The notes beneath the pieces are model-generated. The model searched no databases and had not been told where the DNA came from. It saw nothing but the letters and a program-made list of their open reading frames with translations. Shown piece by piece: positions 14,342 through 23,258 of a stretch of DNA of 64,000 nt (its first letter is position 1; each line of letters starts with the position of its first letter). Source of the stretch: SAR86 cluster bacterium AG-313-D11 (GTDB lineage: Bacteria > Pseudomonadota > Gammaproteobacteria > Magnimaribacterales > D2472); the NCBI GenBank assembly GCA_003284215.1, contig QBVW01000004.1, forward strand, positions 1 through 64,000. Reading direction: 5' to 3'. A program made the translations under genes and the position numbers.

Positions 14342-14350
14342 TATTTGATT

Positions 14351-15409
14351 ATGAAACGACAATTAATAGAAAGATTAGATAAGGGTCCCGTAATTTGTGC
14401 AGAGGGCTTTTTATTTGAGGTAGAAAAAAGGGGCTACTTAGCTTCTGGTGAGTTTGTTCCAATGGTTGCATTGGAGCACCCCGCAGCTCTTGAAAATCTT
14501 CACAAAGATTTTCAACATGCAGGATCGGACATTGTTCAAGCTTTTACTTATAACGGCCACAGGGAAAAAATGAGGGTTATTGGTAAAGAAGATTTATTGG
14601 AGCCTCTTAACAGAGCAGCATTAAAGATAGCAAAGAAAGTTGCCGATACTCCCATTGATGGTGGTGAGCCAAATTTAATGTCTGGCAATATTTCAAATTC
14701 AAATATTTGGGAGCAAGGAGATAAGGAGTCTCAACGTGAAGTAGAGAGCATGTTTAATGAAATGGTTGGATGGGCTGTAGATGAGGGAGCCGATCTAATT
14801 ATGGGCGAGACTTTTTATTACGCTGAGGAAGCATATAAGGCCCTTGAAATCATTCAAAAATCAGGATTGCCTGCAGTTATTAACATAGCCCCAATGGGAG
14901 AAAATATTATGCGAGATGGTGTCTCAATAGTAGATACTTGCAAAGAGCTCGAGCAAAGAGGCGCAGATGTTGTAGGAATGAACTGCTTTAGGGGGCCTGC
15001 AACCATGCTGCCTTATTTGAAGGAAATCAGAGAAGCTATAGATTGTCATATGGCCGCATTACCGCTTCCATTCAGAACAACTGAAGAGCATCCTACATTT
15101 TTTAATTTACCTGATCATAACGGCTGCACTTGTCATGCGCCCCATGGAAGGACATTTCCAACAGCCTTAGATCCTCTTTATTGTAATAGATATGAAATGC
15201 GCGCCTTCTTTGAAGAAGTGAATAAGATAGGAATAAAATTGCTTGGCGTTTGTTGTGGCGCAACACCTATGCATCAAAGAGAAGTAGCCGAAGCAGTTGG
15301 ATTGACCGTTCCAGCAAGTAAATACAGAGAAAAAATGGAAAATCATTTTATGTACGGCACTAACGAAAGAACTGCAAAACATATGCAAGACTATGGAGAT
15401 AGCGCTTAG
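14351..15409 (+). CDS. Homocysteine S-methyltransferase, betaine-homocysteine type
   Basis: The 352-residue zinc enzyme should transfer a methyl group from betaine, a sulfonium compound or a similar donor to homocysteine, giving methionine. The zinc cysteines are C212 in GMNCFRGP and C301/C302 in GVCCGAT; the N-terminal AEGFLFEVEKRGYL and FTYNGHREKM fit the BHMT family better than the cobalamin-dependent MetH family, and there is no B12 domain. A probable SAM-II riboswitch lies upstream, supporting a methionine-synthesis role. The second homocysteine methyltransferase (4932) is only distantly related. Confidence 0.88.
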   Translation: MKRQLIERLDKGPVICAEGFLFEVEKRGYLASGEFVPMVALEHPAALENLHKDFQHAGSDIVQAFTYNGHREKMRVIGKEDLLEPLNRAALKIAKKVADTPIDGGEPNLMSGNISNSNIWEQGDKESQREVESMFNEMVGWAVDEGADLIMGETFYYAEEAYKALEIIQKSGLPAVINIAPMGENIMRDGVSIVDTCKELEQRGADVVGMNCFRGPATMLPYLKEIREAIDCHMAALPLPFRTTEEHPTFFNLPDHNGCTCHAPHGRTFPTALDPLYCNRYEMRAFFEEVNKIGIKLLGVCCGATPMHQREVAEAVGLTVPASKYREKMENHFMYGTNERTAKHMQDYGDSA

Positions 15410-15455
15410 CGATTAGACAAAAAAATGTGCTAAAAAACTAAAATCATATTAACCT

Positions 15456-16322
15456 ATGATTTTTGTAGGTAATATTTTGACTGAGCTGACTGTAAATGAA
15501 GTTTACGCAATTGGAGCGCCAATTGTGTTGATAATGATTTTTGTCGAACTGTTAATTTCTAATTGGCAAAATAAGAAATACTATAATCAGGAAGATACTC
15601 TTTGCACCATTGGGCTGCTTACAGGCAACATCATTGTTGCGTTTTCCATAAAAGGTTTGATTTTAGCGTTTCACTTCTATTTATATCAATTCAAGGTTTT
15701 GGAGCTCGCTAGTATTTTGCCTTTGTGGGCAATGTGGGCTCTAACATTTATTATGATTGATTTTGTATTCTACATTTACCATCGAATGTCTCATAGGGTC
15801 AGATTCCTTTGGGCCATACATTTAAGCCATCATTCAAGCGAAGAAATGAACTTTGCAGTTTCATTTAGACAGGCGTGGTTTGGCCCTATTTCTAAAATAC
15901 CATTTTTTATAACCCTTCCTTTGCTTGGATTTGATCCAACAATTGTTGCGGTAGCGGGAGTTATCAGTACTTTATGGGGGATAGTTGGCCACACACAAAT
16001 TGTTGGAAAACTCGGTCCCCTTGAATGGATTTTTAACACTCCATCGCATCATAGAGTTCATCATGGCTCTAACCAAAAATACATAGATAAAAATTATGGA
16101 AACTTATTAATAGTTTGGGACAGAATATTTGGAACATTTGAGCCGGAAGATGAGCCTGTGAAGTTTGGCTTGGTGAATAACGTTGAAACCTTTAACCCAA
16201 CAAAGATTACTTTTATGGCATGGTCATCGATGCTTGATGATATTAAAAGCAAGACTAATTTTAGTGAGATGCTAAGTGCAATTTTCGGGCCACCAAACAC
16301 TCATATAAAAAATAAAGGCTAG
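15456..16322 (+). CDS. Sterol desaturase / fatty acid hydroxylase family membrane enzyme
   Basis: The 288-residue di-iron membrane oxygenase has histidine clusters HRMSH (about 110), HLSHHSS (about 128) and HRVHHGSN (about 203), in the order used by the FA_hydroxylase family. Several membrane segments precede and separate them. It would hydroxylate or desaturate a lipid at the membrane; the substrate is unknown. The start at 15456 gives an N-terminal membrane segment and has no strong ribosome site. Confidence 0.88.
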   Translation: MIFVGNILTELTVNEVYAIGAPIVLIMIFVELLISNWQNKKYYNQEDTLCTIGLLTGNIIVAFSIKGLILAFHFYLYQFKVLELASILPLWAMWALTFIMIDFVFYIYHRMSHRVRFLWAIHLSHHSSEEMNFAVSFRQAWFGPISKIPFFITLPLLGFDPTIVAVAGVISTLWGIVGHTQIVGKLGPLEWIFNTPSHHRVHHGSNQKYIDKNYGNLLIVWDRIFGTFEPEDEPVKFGLVNNVETFNPTKITFMAWSSMLDDIKSKTNFSEMLSAIFGPPNTHIKNKG

Positions 16323-16423
16323 GCCATAGACTTAAAAATTTTTTGACTTCTAATGTTGAAGGATTATATTTTAATCAATTGATTTTTTAAAAATTAGCTT
16401 AAGGGCGAGGAGAGTTCAGTAAA

Positions 16424-16870
16424 ATGGAAACGAAAATTCCACCCCCATTGGTGACTTTGATTTTTGGCTTATCAATTTATTTCTCTAGAGAGTTATTTCC
16501 AACAATTGAGATCAAATATTCTTTTTATGTTGGAATATTTTTACTTTTGCTGGGTTTTTTAATTTTAATATCTGCTGTCCGATTATTTAGAATAGATCAG
16601 ACAACTGTAAACCCTTTAAGCCCTAAGCAAGCAACAAAGCTAGTCACTGAAGGAATTTTTAAATTCTCCCGGAATCCAATGTATCTGGGAATGGCATGCG
16701 TATTAGCTTCATTGGCTATGTTTTTCAATATCATAGGTGGAATTGTTTTTATTGCATTATTTTGTGCATACATAACAAAGTTTCAAATTGTTCCTGAAGA
16801 AAAAGCAATGTTAGATTTATTTTCTGAAGACTTTGATCAATACAAGCAAACAACTAGAAGATGGATTTAG
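16424..16870 (+). CDS. Isoprenylcysteine carboxyl methyltransferase-family membrane protein
   Basis: The 148-residue membrane protein ends in the ICMT/PEMT signature: FSRNPMYLGM (Arg-Asn-Pro-x-Tyr), then a helix pair and VPEEKAMLDLF...F.QY. Eukaryotic ICMT methylates prenylated cysteines; short bacterial homologues like this one methylate unknown lipids or small molecules with SAM. A GGCGAGGAGAG ribosome region precedes the ATG by about 12 bases. It is followed by a TTG-started gene, probably on the same transcript. Confidence 0.85.
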   Translation: METKIPPPLVTLIFGLSIYFSRELFPTIEIKYSFYVGIFLLLLGFLILISAVRLFRIDQTTVNPLSPKQATKLVTEGIFKFSRNPMYLGMACVLASLAMFFNIIGGIVFIALFCAYITKFQIVPEEKAMLDLFSEDFDQYKQTTRRWI

Positions 16871-16885
16871 CATTACTTAGATATT

Positions 16886-17260
16886 TTGAATAGTCCAACA
16901 TATAAAGTGCTCACCAAAGACGAATGGAGGCAGGCTCAGACTTCAGGTTTAATAATTACAGACCTTGACCGAAAAGATGGTTTCATCCATCTTTCTACAG
17001 CAACTCAGCTCAATGCAACCCTGTCTTTATATTTTTACAAAGAGAAATCAGTAGTTCTTCTTGAACTGGATTTTTTAAAGACGAATGAACAAATCAAATT
17101 TGAGACACCCACTCCGCCTGGAAAAAGAATAGGTTCATTTCCTCATTATTATGGTGAATTAAGTACAAACACCATTTCTAGGACCTGGGATTTAAAACGC
17201 AGCGCTTTCGAGCTTCCACTTGAGGTGATGCTTCAAGCAGAACATGTATCAAGTTCTTAA
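16886..17260 (+). CDS. DUF952-family protein
   Basis: The 124-residue soluble protein has the DUF952 layout: YKVLTKDEWRQA near the N-terminus, then DGFIHLSTATQLNATL, and FPHYYGELSTNTIS near the C-terminus. Family members are of unknown biochemical function and resemble a small ADP-ribosyl-transferase-like fold. The start is a TTG at 16886; no ATG fits before the conserved N-terminus. Confidence 0.82.
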   Translation: MNSPTYKVLTKDEWRQAQTSGLIITDLDRKDGFIHLSTATQLNATLSLYFYKEKSVVLLELDFLKTNEQIKFETPTPPGKRIGSFPHYYGELSTNTISRTWDLKRSAFELPLEVMLQAEHVSSS

Positions 17261-17315
17261 TGTATTGCTGTAGAATAAAATTCTTTTATAAACACTAAAA
17301 TTCAATTACAAATAA

Positions 17316-17699
17316 ATGAAAACGCTTAAAGAAGAGGCTAGGTTTAATTGTTCTGCTCATGAGCTTTGGGTGATTCTGTCTGATGTTGGAAGATGCGACT
17401 GGGTTCCGACAATTGATAAGATTGCGTTAGAGGGTGATTTAAGGCATTTTGAAATGACTGGGATGGGGCAGATTACAGAAAAGATATTAAAGCAAGACAA
17501 TGCATCTATGACTCTCCAGTATTCTGCAATCAAGACCCCTGCGCCGATCGAACATCATCTAGCAACCATGCAAATAGTGTCTCTAAATGAACATGAGTGT
17601 TTGCTAAATTGGACGACTGAAATTTCTCCAGACATTTTTGCTGAAGGTATTCAACAAGGAATGCTAATATCAATTGAAGGAATTAAGACAGTTATTTAA
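17316..17699 (+). CDS. SRPBCC-family (START-like) protein
   Basis: The 127-residue protein has the Polyketide_cyc2/SRPBCC pattern: an opening strand (TLKEEARFNCSAHELWVILSD, split over the first helix), a W.P.ID.I segment, and a C-terminal helix beginning FAEGIQQG. Such proteins form a hydrophobic cavity that binds small lipids or aromatic compounds. No catalytic residues are identified. It ends 2 bases before the next gene. Confidence 0.75.
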   Translation: MKTLKEEARFNCSAHELWVILSDVGRCDWVPTIDKIALEGDLRHFEMTGMGQITEKILKQDNASMTLQYSAIKTPAPIEHHLATMQIVSLNEHECLLNWTTEISPDIFAEGIQQGMLISIEGIKTVI

Positions 17700-17701
17700 A
17701 C

Positions 17702-18340
17702 ATGATCTGTAATCTTTGCAGATCTAATGCTGCCGCAAGCTTTGAAACTACTGATAATAAGATTTATTGGAGCTGTACTTTTTGTGGATGTAAGTATTTA
17801 GATAAATCTTTTTTCATCGATCTGCAGGAAGAAGAAAAAAGATACTTAGAGCATAATAATGATGTAAAAGATAAGGAATACAGAAAATTTTTATCAAAAC
17901 TTTCTCATCCTCTTAAAGAAAAAATACACCATGGCTGTGATGGATTAGACTTTGGTTGTGGAACCGGACCAGCGCTAGCAGATATGTTAATCGAAGAAGG
18001 CTTTAAGGTTTCGCTATATGATCCATTTTTTTATCCTGAAAAGGATGTGCTTTCAAAGCAATACGATTTTATTACCTGCACAGAAACCGCAGAGCACTTC
18101 CATGATCCATTTAAAGAGTTCAACACCCTAAATGATCTTCTGAAACCAGGGGGTTGGCTGGGCGTTATGACTTGTTTCTTGACTTCAGATGAGATGTTTG
18201 AGAATTGGTACTATCGAAGAGATCCTACACACGTGACTTTTTATTGTGAAAAAACTTTTCAAGTGATAGCCTCTCAAAGGAACTGGAAATGCGAAATCAA
18301 ATCGAAAGACGTCGTATTTATGCAAAAAAATCATGATTAA
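17702..18340 (+). CDS. SAM-dependent methyltransferase with N-terminal zinc-ribbon-like motif
   Basis: The 212-residue product opens with CNLC (residues 3-6) and CTFCGC (25-30), which together could bind a zinc ion. The class I methyltransferase core follows, with motif I GLDFGCGTGPALADM around 80-94. LKPGGWLGVMTC is the usual later strand and YYRRDPTHVTFY a probable substrate-pocket segment. This layout occurs in small methyltransferases of the Methyltransf_23 type with unknown acceptors. It overlaps the start of the Nramp-like gene by 8 bases. Confidence 0.78.
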   Translation: MICNLCRSNAAASFETTDNKIYWSCTFCGCKYLDKSFFIDLQEEEKRYLEHNNDVKDKEYRKFLSKLSHPLKEKIHHGCDGLDFGCGTGPALADMLIEEGFKVSLYDPFFYPEKDVLSKQYDFITCTETAEHFHDPFKEFNTLNDLLKPGGWLGVMTCFLTSDEMFENWYYRRDPTHVTFYCEKTFQVIASQRNWKCEIKSKDVVFMQKNHD

Positions 18341-19646
18341 AGCACCAAACTCATTTATTCAGCGTTTAAAATTTATTGGGCCAAGCATTATTGTTACTGG
18401 AAGCGTTGTTGGGAGTGGATCAATAGCTTTATCACCTTTGTTAGGAGCCGCCACAGGTTTTTCTTTGTTGTGGTGGCTTTTACTTAGTCTTTGGAGCAAA
18501 CCACTTATTCAAGCTGAAATTAGTCGCTATGTAATAGCGACAAAGCAGACTTTCCTCGAATCTTTCTCAGATATGCCTGGGCCAAAAACAAACCTTAGAG
18601 GTAAAAAAGCCTCTTGGTTGGTTTGGTTTATGTTCATTGGTGTAGTCCCTTCTATTGCAGGCATGGGAGGTCTTGCGGGAGCTGTAGCAGAAGCAGGGCA
18701 CTTGATGATTCCAATACTTAGCACGGAAATATGGGTAGTAACTGCATGTTTTATTACTTGGTTCATCTTATATCTTGGAACTTATCAAACACTGGAAAAA
18801 GTTTTACTTGCAATGGTTTCCTTCTTTTCAGCTGTCACTTTAGTTATTGCCATTTCAATGCAATCAACCCCTTATGCACTCTCAAGTTTGCAAATCTTAG
18901 AAGGTTTTACCTTTTCATTTCCATTTGAGCATGCAGCCTTAGCACTTGCAGTTTTTGGCTTTACAGGTATTAGTTATGGAGAAATCATGGCCTACACTTA
19001 TTGGTGCCTAGAAAAAGGTTATGCCAAACATGACGGTGATCAACATGAAGTAAAAGCTTGGATTAAAGTAATGCAAACTGATGTATGGGCAACAGTCGTC
19101 TTTGTAACCATTGGCACGTTACCATTTTTTCTTTTAGGCGCAGCCATTCTTCATCCTCTCGGCTTATATCCACCTCCTGATGGCGACATCATTCAAACCC
19201 TGTTGAATATTTTTACAACAATTTTAGGCACTTGGGCAAAATGGTTTTTTATCCCACTTGCTTTTTTTGTACTCTTTTCAACTTTGCTATCGGGAACCGC
19301 TGCTTTTACAAGAACAATTTCGGATTATTTAATTTCTATGGGGCTGGTTGCTGAACAAGAAAATACTCGGACTAATTTAATAAACATTATTGCTTTTGTT
19401 ATCCCTCTCTTCTCTTCAGTAGCTTACTTTTTATTACCAAATCCAATTACACTTTTATTGATTGCAGGAATATGGGCTGCACTAGGACTTCCAATTATAA
19501 ATATAGGCGCGCTATATCTTACAAATAAATTAGCAAAAGAATTACAGCCTAAAACAACTACAAAAATAATTCTTTGGACCACTCTGATTCTTCAGGTTTC
19601 TATGGCCAGTTTGATTGTATTTACTCAAATGGTTGGCTTAAATTAA
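18333..19646 (+). CDS. Nramp-like divalent metal transporter with divergent metal site
   Basis: The 437-residue product has about 11 membrane helices. The first helix begins FIGPSIIVTGSVVGSGSIA, matching the position of the Nramp TM1, but the DPGN motif is replaced by a GSGS-type sequence, and no MPH motif is found in the expected sixth helix (FGFTGISYGEIMAYTYW). Nramp-related proteins with altered motifs include magnesium transporters, so the ion is uncertain. It is coupled to the methyltransferase before it. Confidence 0.75.
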   Translation: MIKAPNSFIQRLKFIGPSIIVTGSVVGSGSIALSPLLGAATGFSLLWWLLLSLWSKPLIQAEISRYVIATKQTFLESFSDMPGPKTNLRGKKASWLVWFMFIGVVPSIAGMGGLAGAVAEAGHLMIPILSTEIWVVTACFITWFILYLGTYQTLEKVLLAMVSFFSAVTLVIAISMQSTPYALSSLQILEGFTFSFPFEHAALALAVFGFTGISYGEIMAYTYWCLEKGYAKHDGDQHEVKAWIKVMQTDVWATVVFVTIGTLPFFLLGAAILHPLGLYPPPDGDIIQTLLNIFTTILGTWAKWFFIPLAFFVLFSTLLSGTAAFTRTISDYLISMGLVAEQENTRTNLINIIAFVIPLFSSVAYFLLPNPITLLLIAGIWAALGLPIINIGALYLTNKLAKELQPKTTTKIILWTTLILQVSMASLIVFTQMVGLN

Positions 19647-19708
19647 CATTAAATTTTTAAAAGCTCTCTAAATATCATAGAATGCACGACTAATTAACAG
19701 AGACCAGT

Positions 19709-20368
19709 ATGAATAAATCAAGCATAAGAAGATCATATATCCATCCAGAAGGCTGGAGGTTTGCTGCGATTTTTTTTTCAGCCTCTATTCTTTTGCTTCT
19801 GTTTTCAAAGATCCTTGCCACAATTGGATTTATCTTCACGGCTTTTGTAATTTGGTTTTTTAGAGATCCAAAAAGAAGCACACCCCAAGACTCAAATTTA
19901 GTGATTAGCTCGGCAGATGGAAAAGTATGTTTGATAGATGAAGCATTTCCGCCAGAAGAGGCTCCAATAGAGCAAAAAAAAATGAAACGGATTTGTGTAT
20001 TTATGAATGTATTGAATGTACATGTGAACCGCAGTCCAATAGCGGGAAAGGTAGAGCACATTATTTATAAAGAAGGCCAATTCCTTAATGCGAGTTTAGA
20101 TAAAGCTAGCGATAAAAATGAACGAAGCAGTCTAGTCTTAAGTTCTGAAACTGGAACTAAAATTGTTGTTGTGCAAATTGCAGGCTTAATAGCTAGAAGA
20201 ATATTAAGTTTTATCTCATCAAATGATCAACTTAGTCAGGGCGAAAGGTTTGGATTAATAAGATTTGGCTCAAGAGTTGATATTTACATGCCATTAGATG
20301 CAGTTGAACAATGTCAAGTTGGTGAAAAGGTTATTGCAGGAGAATCAATCTTAGCAACCTTGAAATAA
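19709..20368 (+). CDS. psd: Phosphatidylserine decarboxylase, short type
   Basis: This enzyme converts phosphatidylserine to phosphatidylethanolamine at the inner membrane. The 219-residue proenzyme has an N-terminal hydrophobic hairpin (about 20-52), NVLNVHVNRSPIAGKV with the conserved histidine and arginine, and the self-cleavage site in RFGSRVD, where the Ser becomes the pyruvoyl group. The short form with RFGS, rather than LGST, is typical of many proteobacteria. It lies 3 bases upstream of pssA, giving both steps of PE synthesis in one operon. Confidence 0.9.
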   Translation: MNKSSIRRSYIHPEGWRFAAIFFSASILLLLFSKILATIGFIFTAFVIWFFRDPKRSTPQDSNLVISSADGKVCLIDEAFPPEEAPIEQKKMKRICVFMNVLNVHVNRSPIAGKVEHIIYKEGQFLNASLDKASDKNERSSLVLSSETGTKIVVVQIAGLIARRILSFISSNDQLSQGERFGLIRFGSRVDIYMPLDAVEQCQVGEKVIAGESILATLK

Positions 20369-20371
20369 ATA

Positions 20372-21097
20372 ATGAAAAAACTAGATTTTAAAGTTCTTCT
20401 TCCAAATGTAATTACTTTATCAGGTCTTAGCTTTGGTTTGAGCTCAATAAGATTTGCTCTTGAAGCAGAGTTTAATCTAGCCATTGTGTGTATTTTATTT
20501 GCTGGGGTATGTGATGTATTGGATGGCATGTTAGCCAGACATCTTCAGAGTGAATCTGATCTTGGCGCTCAGTTAGATTCATTGTCAGATTTTTTGAGCT
20601 TTGGAGTTGCGCCTGGTTTGCTGATTTACATGTCCATTTTCAATCAAGATAGCAGCATAGGAGCATTTGCTGCCTTAGCTTTTATCATTTTTTCTTGCTT
20701 AAGACTCGCTTTATATAACGTGAGACTTGAAGAATCTAAAGCTATGGATGGAGTCCAAGAATATTTTTTTAGCGGCATTCCCACTCCAGTGGGAGCAATT
20801 TTAATCATGCTTCCATTGACTCATTCTTTCATGGGCTATGACTGGGCTTACGGAAATCTTAACTTTGTAGCTGGATATATTATTCTGATTAGTGGCTTAT
20901 TGGTTAGCAGAATACCAACTTTTTCAATAAAGAGAAAACGACTATTTGTTCAGTCAAAACTTGGGTTTTTAATTTTGTTTTCTCTTATTGCTTTGAGCAT
21001 GATTAACTTTCTTTGGATCACCATTAATATTTTTGCCTTAATCTATATGCTCACCATCCCATTTTCTATACTGGCCTGGCAAAAGGGCTCTAAGTAA
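20372..21097 (+). CDS. pssA: CDP-diacylglycerol-serine O-phosphatidyltransferase
   Basis: This enzyme makes phosphatidylserine from CDP-diacylglycerol and serine. The 241-residue membrane protein has the CDP-alcohol phosphotransferase signature D-G-x2-A-R-x8-G-x3-D-x3-D, visible as DGMLARHLQSESDLGAQLD followed by SLSD, near residues 53-75. Six or more membrane helices follow. Together with psd it supplies phosphatidylethanolamine. Confidence 0.92.
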   Translation: MKKLDFKVLLPNVITLSGLSFGLSSIRFALEAEFNLAIVCILFAGVCDVLDGMLARHLQSESDLGAQLDSLSDFLSFGVAPGLLIYMSIFNQDSSIGAFAALAFIIFSCLRLALYNVRLEESKAMDGVQEYFFSGIPTPVGAILIMLPLTHSFMGYDWAYGNLNFVAGYIILISGLLVSRIPTFSIKRKRLFVQSKLGFLILFSLIALSMINFLWITINIFALIYMLTIPFSILAWQKGSK

Positions 21098-21135
21098 AAC
21101 CCCATTTATTAAAGAGGGCTTCTATAAAAAATTAA

Positions 21136-21735
21136 CTATTTAGTGTATTTGTAATAGTCTTCTGTAGGTATCATTAAATGCGCGTAATCAGTTCCAGCAA
21201 ACATTACATAGGGCGCCCCACTCATAAAATCAGTAGAAAATTTTTCGATGGTGGTTGGATCTTTTGGCATTAACATTAAATGTGGTCCCGACTCAATCCA
21301 CTGACCAGGAGTTGAATCTTCTTTATTAAAAACTCCAGCTTTAGTATTGTCTTCTCCCATATCTCCGTTAAGCATCCACATGTAACTATCTCTCTCAAGT
21401 TGTGGTTTGACACCTTGCATATATGCCATCATCCATTTCATGCCTTCATCATCATGACAAACTGCCATAGCTTCATGAGGATTTTTCCAGCCTTTCTCTG
21501 GATAAGGCCTTGGATTTGCAGATTGGCAAGTCCAGCCATTAGAACCCTCTCTGAGAACTTCTCCACCCGAGCCTATGATTGCAGCATTATCTCCAATAAA
21601 AGAGGGGGCGGCACTTGAATAAGCCCATATTTGCCATTTATCTGAAGTATGAGATCCATAAGGCTCATAAGCTGAAAGAGACATTGATATTGAAATTATC
21701 AATAAAGAAAATAAGTTGAATTTTTTATACATTTT
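21136..21735 (-). CDS. Secreted protein of unknown function
   Basis: The 199-residue product has a signal peptide (residues 1-22, cleavage near LSA-YE). The mature part has WQIWAYSSAAPSFIGDNAAI, a WTCQSANPRPYP segment, and then DDEGMKWMMAYM; two cysteines (about 68 and 87) may pair. I recognise it only as a conserved hypothetical type, Met- and Trp-rich. The start at 21735 is preferred to an upstream in-frame ATG (21753) because it begins the signal peptide directly after AGGAGAAAC. Confidence 0.65.
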   Translation of the reverse strand, partial: KMYKKFNLFSLLIISISMSLSAYEPYGSHTSDKWQIWAYSSAAPSFIGDNAAIIGSGGEVLREGSNGWTCQSANPRPYPEKGWKNPHEAMAVCHDDEGMKWMMAYMQGVKPQLERDSYMWMLNGDMGEDNTKAGVFNKEDSTPGQWIESGPHLMLMPKDPTTIEKFSTDFMSGAPYVMFAGTDYAHLMIPTEDYYKYTK

Positions 21736-21782
21736 TGTTTCTCCTGCAAACACACTATAGTTATTAATAGAGATATTTAACC

Positions 21783-22085
21783 ATGAATACGTTACTTAAA
21801 ATTATTGCATACTTTTGCATTGGTACAACACCCATCCAAATTATCGTTGTTTTATGGGGTATACAAGTTGTGATCTCGTCTGATTACGGAATCTTTTCAT
21901 TCTCCAACATTGAATTCATCAAAAACTACTTAACATTAGTAATACCAATTGTAGATTGGTTTTATTCATGGTTTTGGAATGCCTGGCTAGATTTTGTTTT
22001 TTCATTGCCACTTATCTTGTCTCAGTCACTTAAAGCTATTTTTAGTACATGGCTTGGTTTTTGGATACTCAAAAAAATAAATTAA
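21783..22085 (+). CDS. Small membrane protein
   Basis: The 100-residue product has an N-terminal membrane segment (about 5-32) and a second hydrophobic region (about 50-95) broken by several tryptophans (WFYSWFWNAWLDF). There is no recognisable domain. It lies 4 bases before the DUF3089 gene, so the two are likely co-expressed. Function is not inferable. Confidence 0.55.
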   Translation: MNTLLKIIAYFCIGTTPIQIIVVLWGIQVVISSDYGIFSFSNIEFIKNYLTLVIPIVDWFYSWFWNAWLDFVFSLPLILSQSLKAIFSTWLGFWILKKIN

Positions 22086-22089
22086 CATT

Positions 22090-23244
22090 ATGAAAAAAAC
22101 CCTTCTTATTTTTGCGTGCTTCATTTTAGCTTTCATAGCATTGGCTTTTCCTTATATTGATGAACTGCGTGACCAAGGCCTCACAATGGATACAGCATAT
22201 GGCTATTTCTTTGGTGGACCTGACCATCCTTTTAATCCTAAGGATGCTGTTCCACAGCTCGATTATTCAAAAGAAGGTTCTTGGGCTTCACTCCCTTCTA
22301 TAGATGACGAGGCTGATTTAATTCCTGAAGGAGAAGAGGGCGCTGATCAACTCAATTCAAAGGCAGACGTATTCTTTGTTCACCCCACTGGATATCTAAA
22401 AGGGCATCATTGGACTGACCCCTTAGAGGAAAAGTCAGCAACAAAAGAAAATACTCAATGGATGATGGCAAATCAAGCTAGCGCATACAATGGGTGCTGT
22501 AGCATTTATGCGCCTCATTATCGACAAGCTTCAATTTATAGTTATTTTGGTACTGACGAACTCCGAGAGGAGGTCCATGCATTTGTTTATCAAGATGTAA
22601 AAAAAGCATTCGAATACTTTATTAAAAACTTGAGTAATGGGAGGCCCTTTATTATTGCAAGTCACAGTCAAGGCACACACCATTCTATAAGGTTGCTAGC
22701 AGAAGAAATCGATGGAACGGATTTATACACAAGGATGATAGGAGCTTATATTATTGGTGGCACAATCTCTAAGGATAGAATGAATGAAATGAGTGATATT
22801 TCTATTTGTGATAACCCAACACAATTAGGATGCCTTGTTCATTGGGATACATACAATGAGAACTATCTAAATAAGGAAATGCCAATTTATAAAAATAATA
22901 TTTGTGTTAATCCTATTACTTGGAGAAATGAAGGGACCCTATCTGACTTCTCTGATGCCAAGGGCGCCGTTTATGTTTCAGGTGAATTTGCATTGGATTT
23001 CATTGGTGATGATGGTCCAAAAGGACAAATTTTTGGTCCTTTAGAAGCCCCGCTTAAAGAATATGTTCAAGCTCAATGTAAAAATGGATTGCTTTTTACA
23101 TCTGATCAAACGGGGACTAAATTTCAGGCTTTTGGAGGTTCCGAAGGAAATTATCATGGTTTAGATTACGCTCTTTTTTATATGGATATTCGAGAGAATG
23201 CTAAACTTAAAGTTAAGACCTACCTAGACAACTTTTCTCAATAA
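22090..23244 (+). CDS. DUF3089 alpha/beta-hydrolase-like protein
   Basis: The 384-residue product has an N-terminal membrane anchor or signal (about 4-22). The DUF3089 core starts with ADVFFVHPTGYL and contains the nucleophile elbow in IASHSQGTHH. Tyr- and Cys-rich NGCCSIYAPHYRQAS precedes it, as usual in this family. It should be an exported esterase- or thioesterase-like hydrolase whose substrate is unknown. The length is normal for the family. Confidence 0.82.
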   Translation: MKKTLLIFACFILAFIALAFPYIDELRDQGLTMDTAYGYFFGGPDHPFNPKDAVPQLDYSKEGSWASLPSIDDEADLIPEGEEGADQLNSKADVFFVHPTGYLKGHHWTDPLEEKSATKENTQWMMANQASAYNGCCSIYAPHYRQASIYSYFGTDELREEVHAFVYQDVKKAFEYFIKNLSNGRPFIIASHSQGTHHSIRLLAEEIDGTDLYTRMIGAYIIGGTISKDRMNEMSDISICDNPTQLGCLVHWDTYNENYLNKEMPIYKNNICVNPITWRNEGTLSDFSDAKGAVYVSGEFALDFIGDDGPKGQIFGPLEAPLKEYVQAQCKNGLLFTSDQTGTKFQAFGGSEGNYHGLDYALFYMDIRENAKLKVKTYLDNFSQ

Positions 23245-23258
23245 TACAAACTATACAT

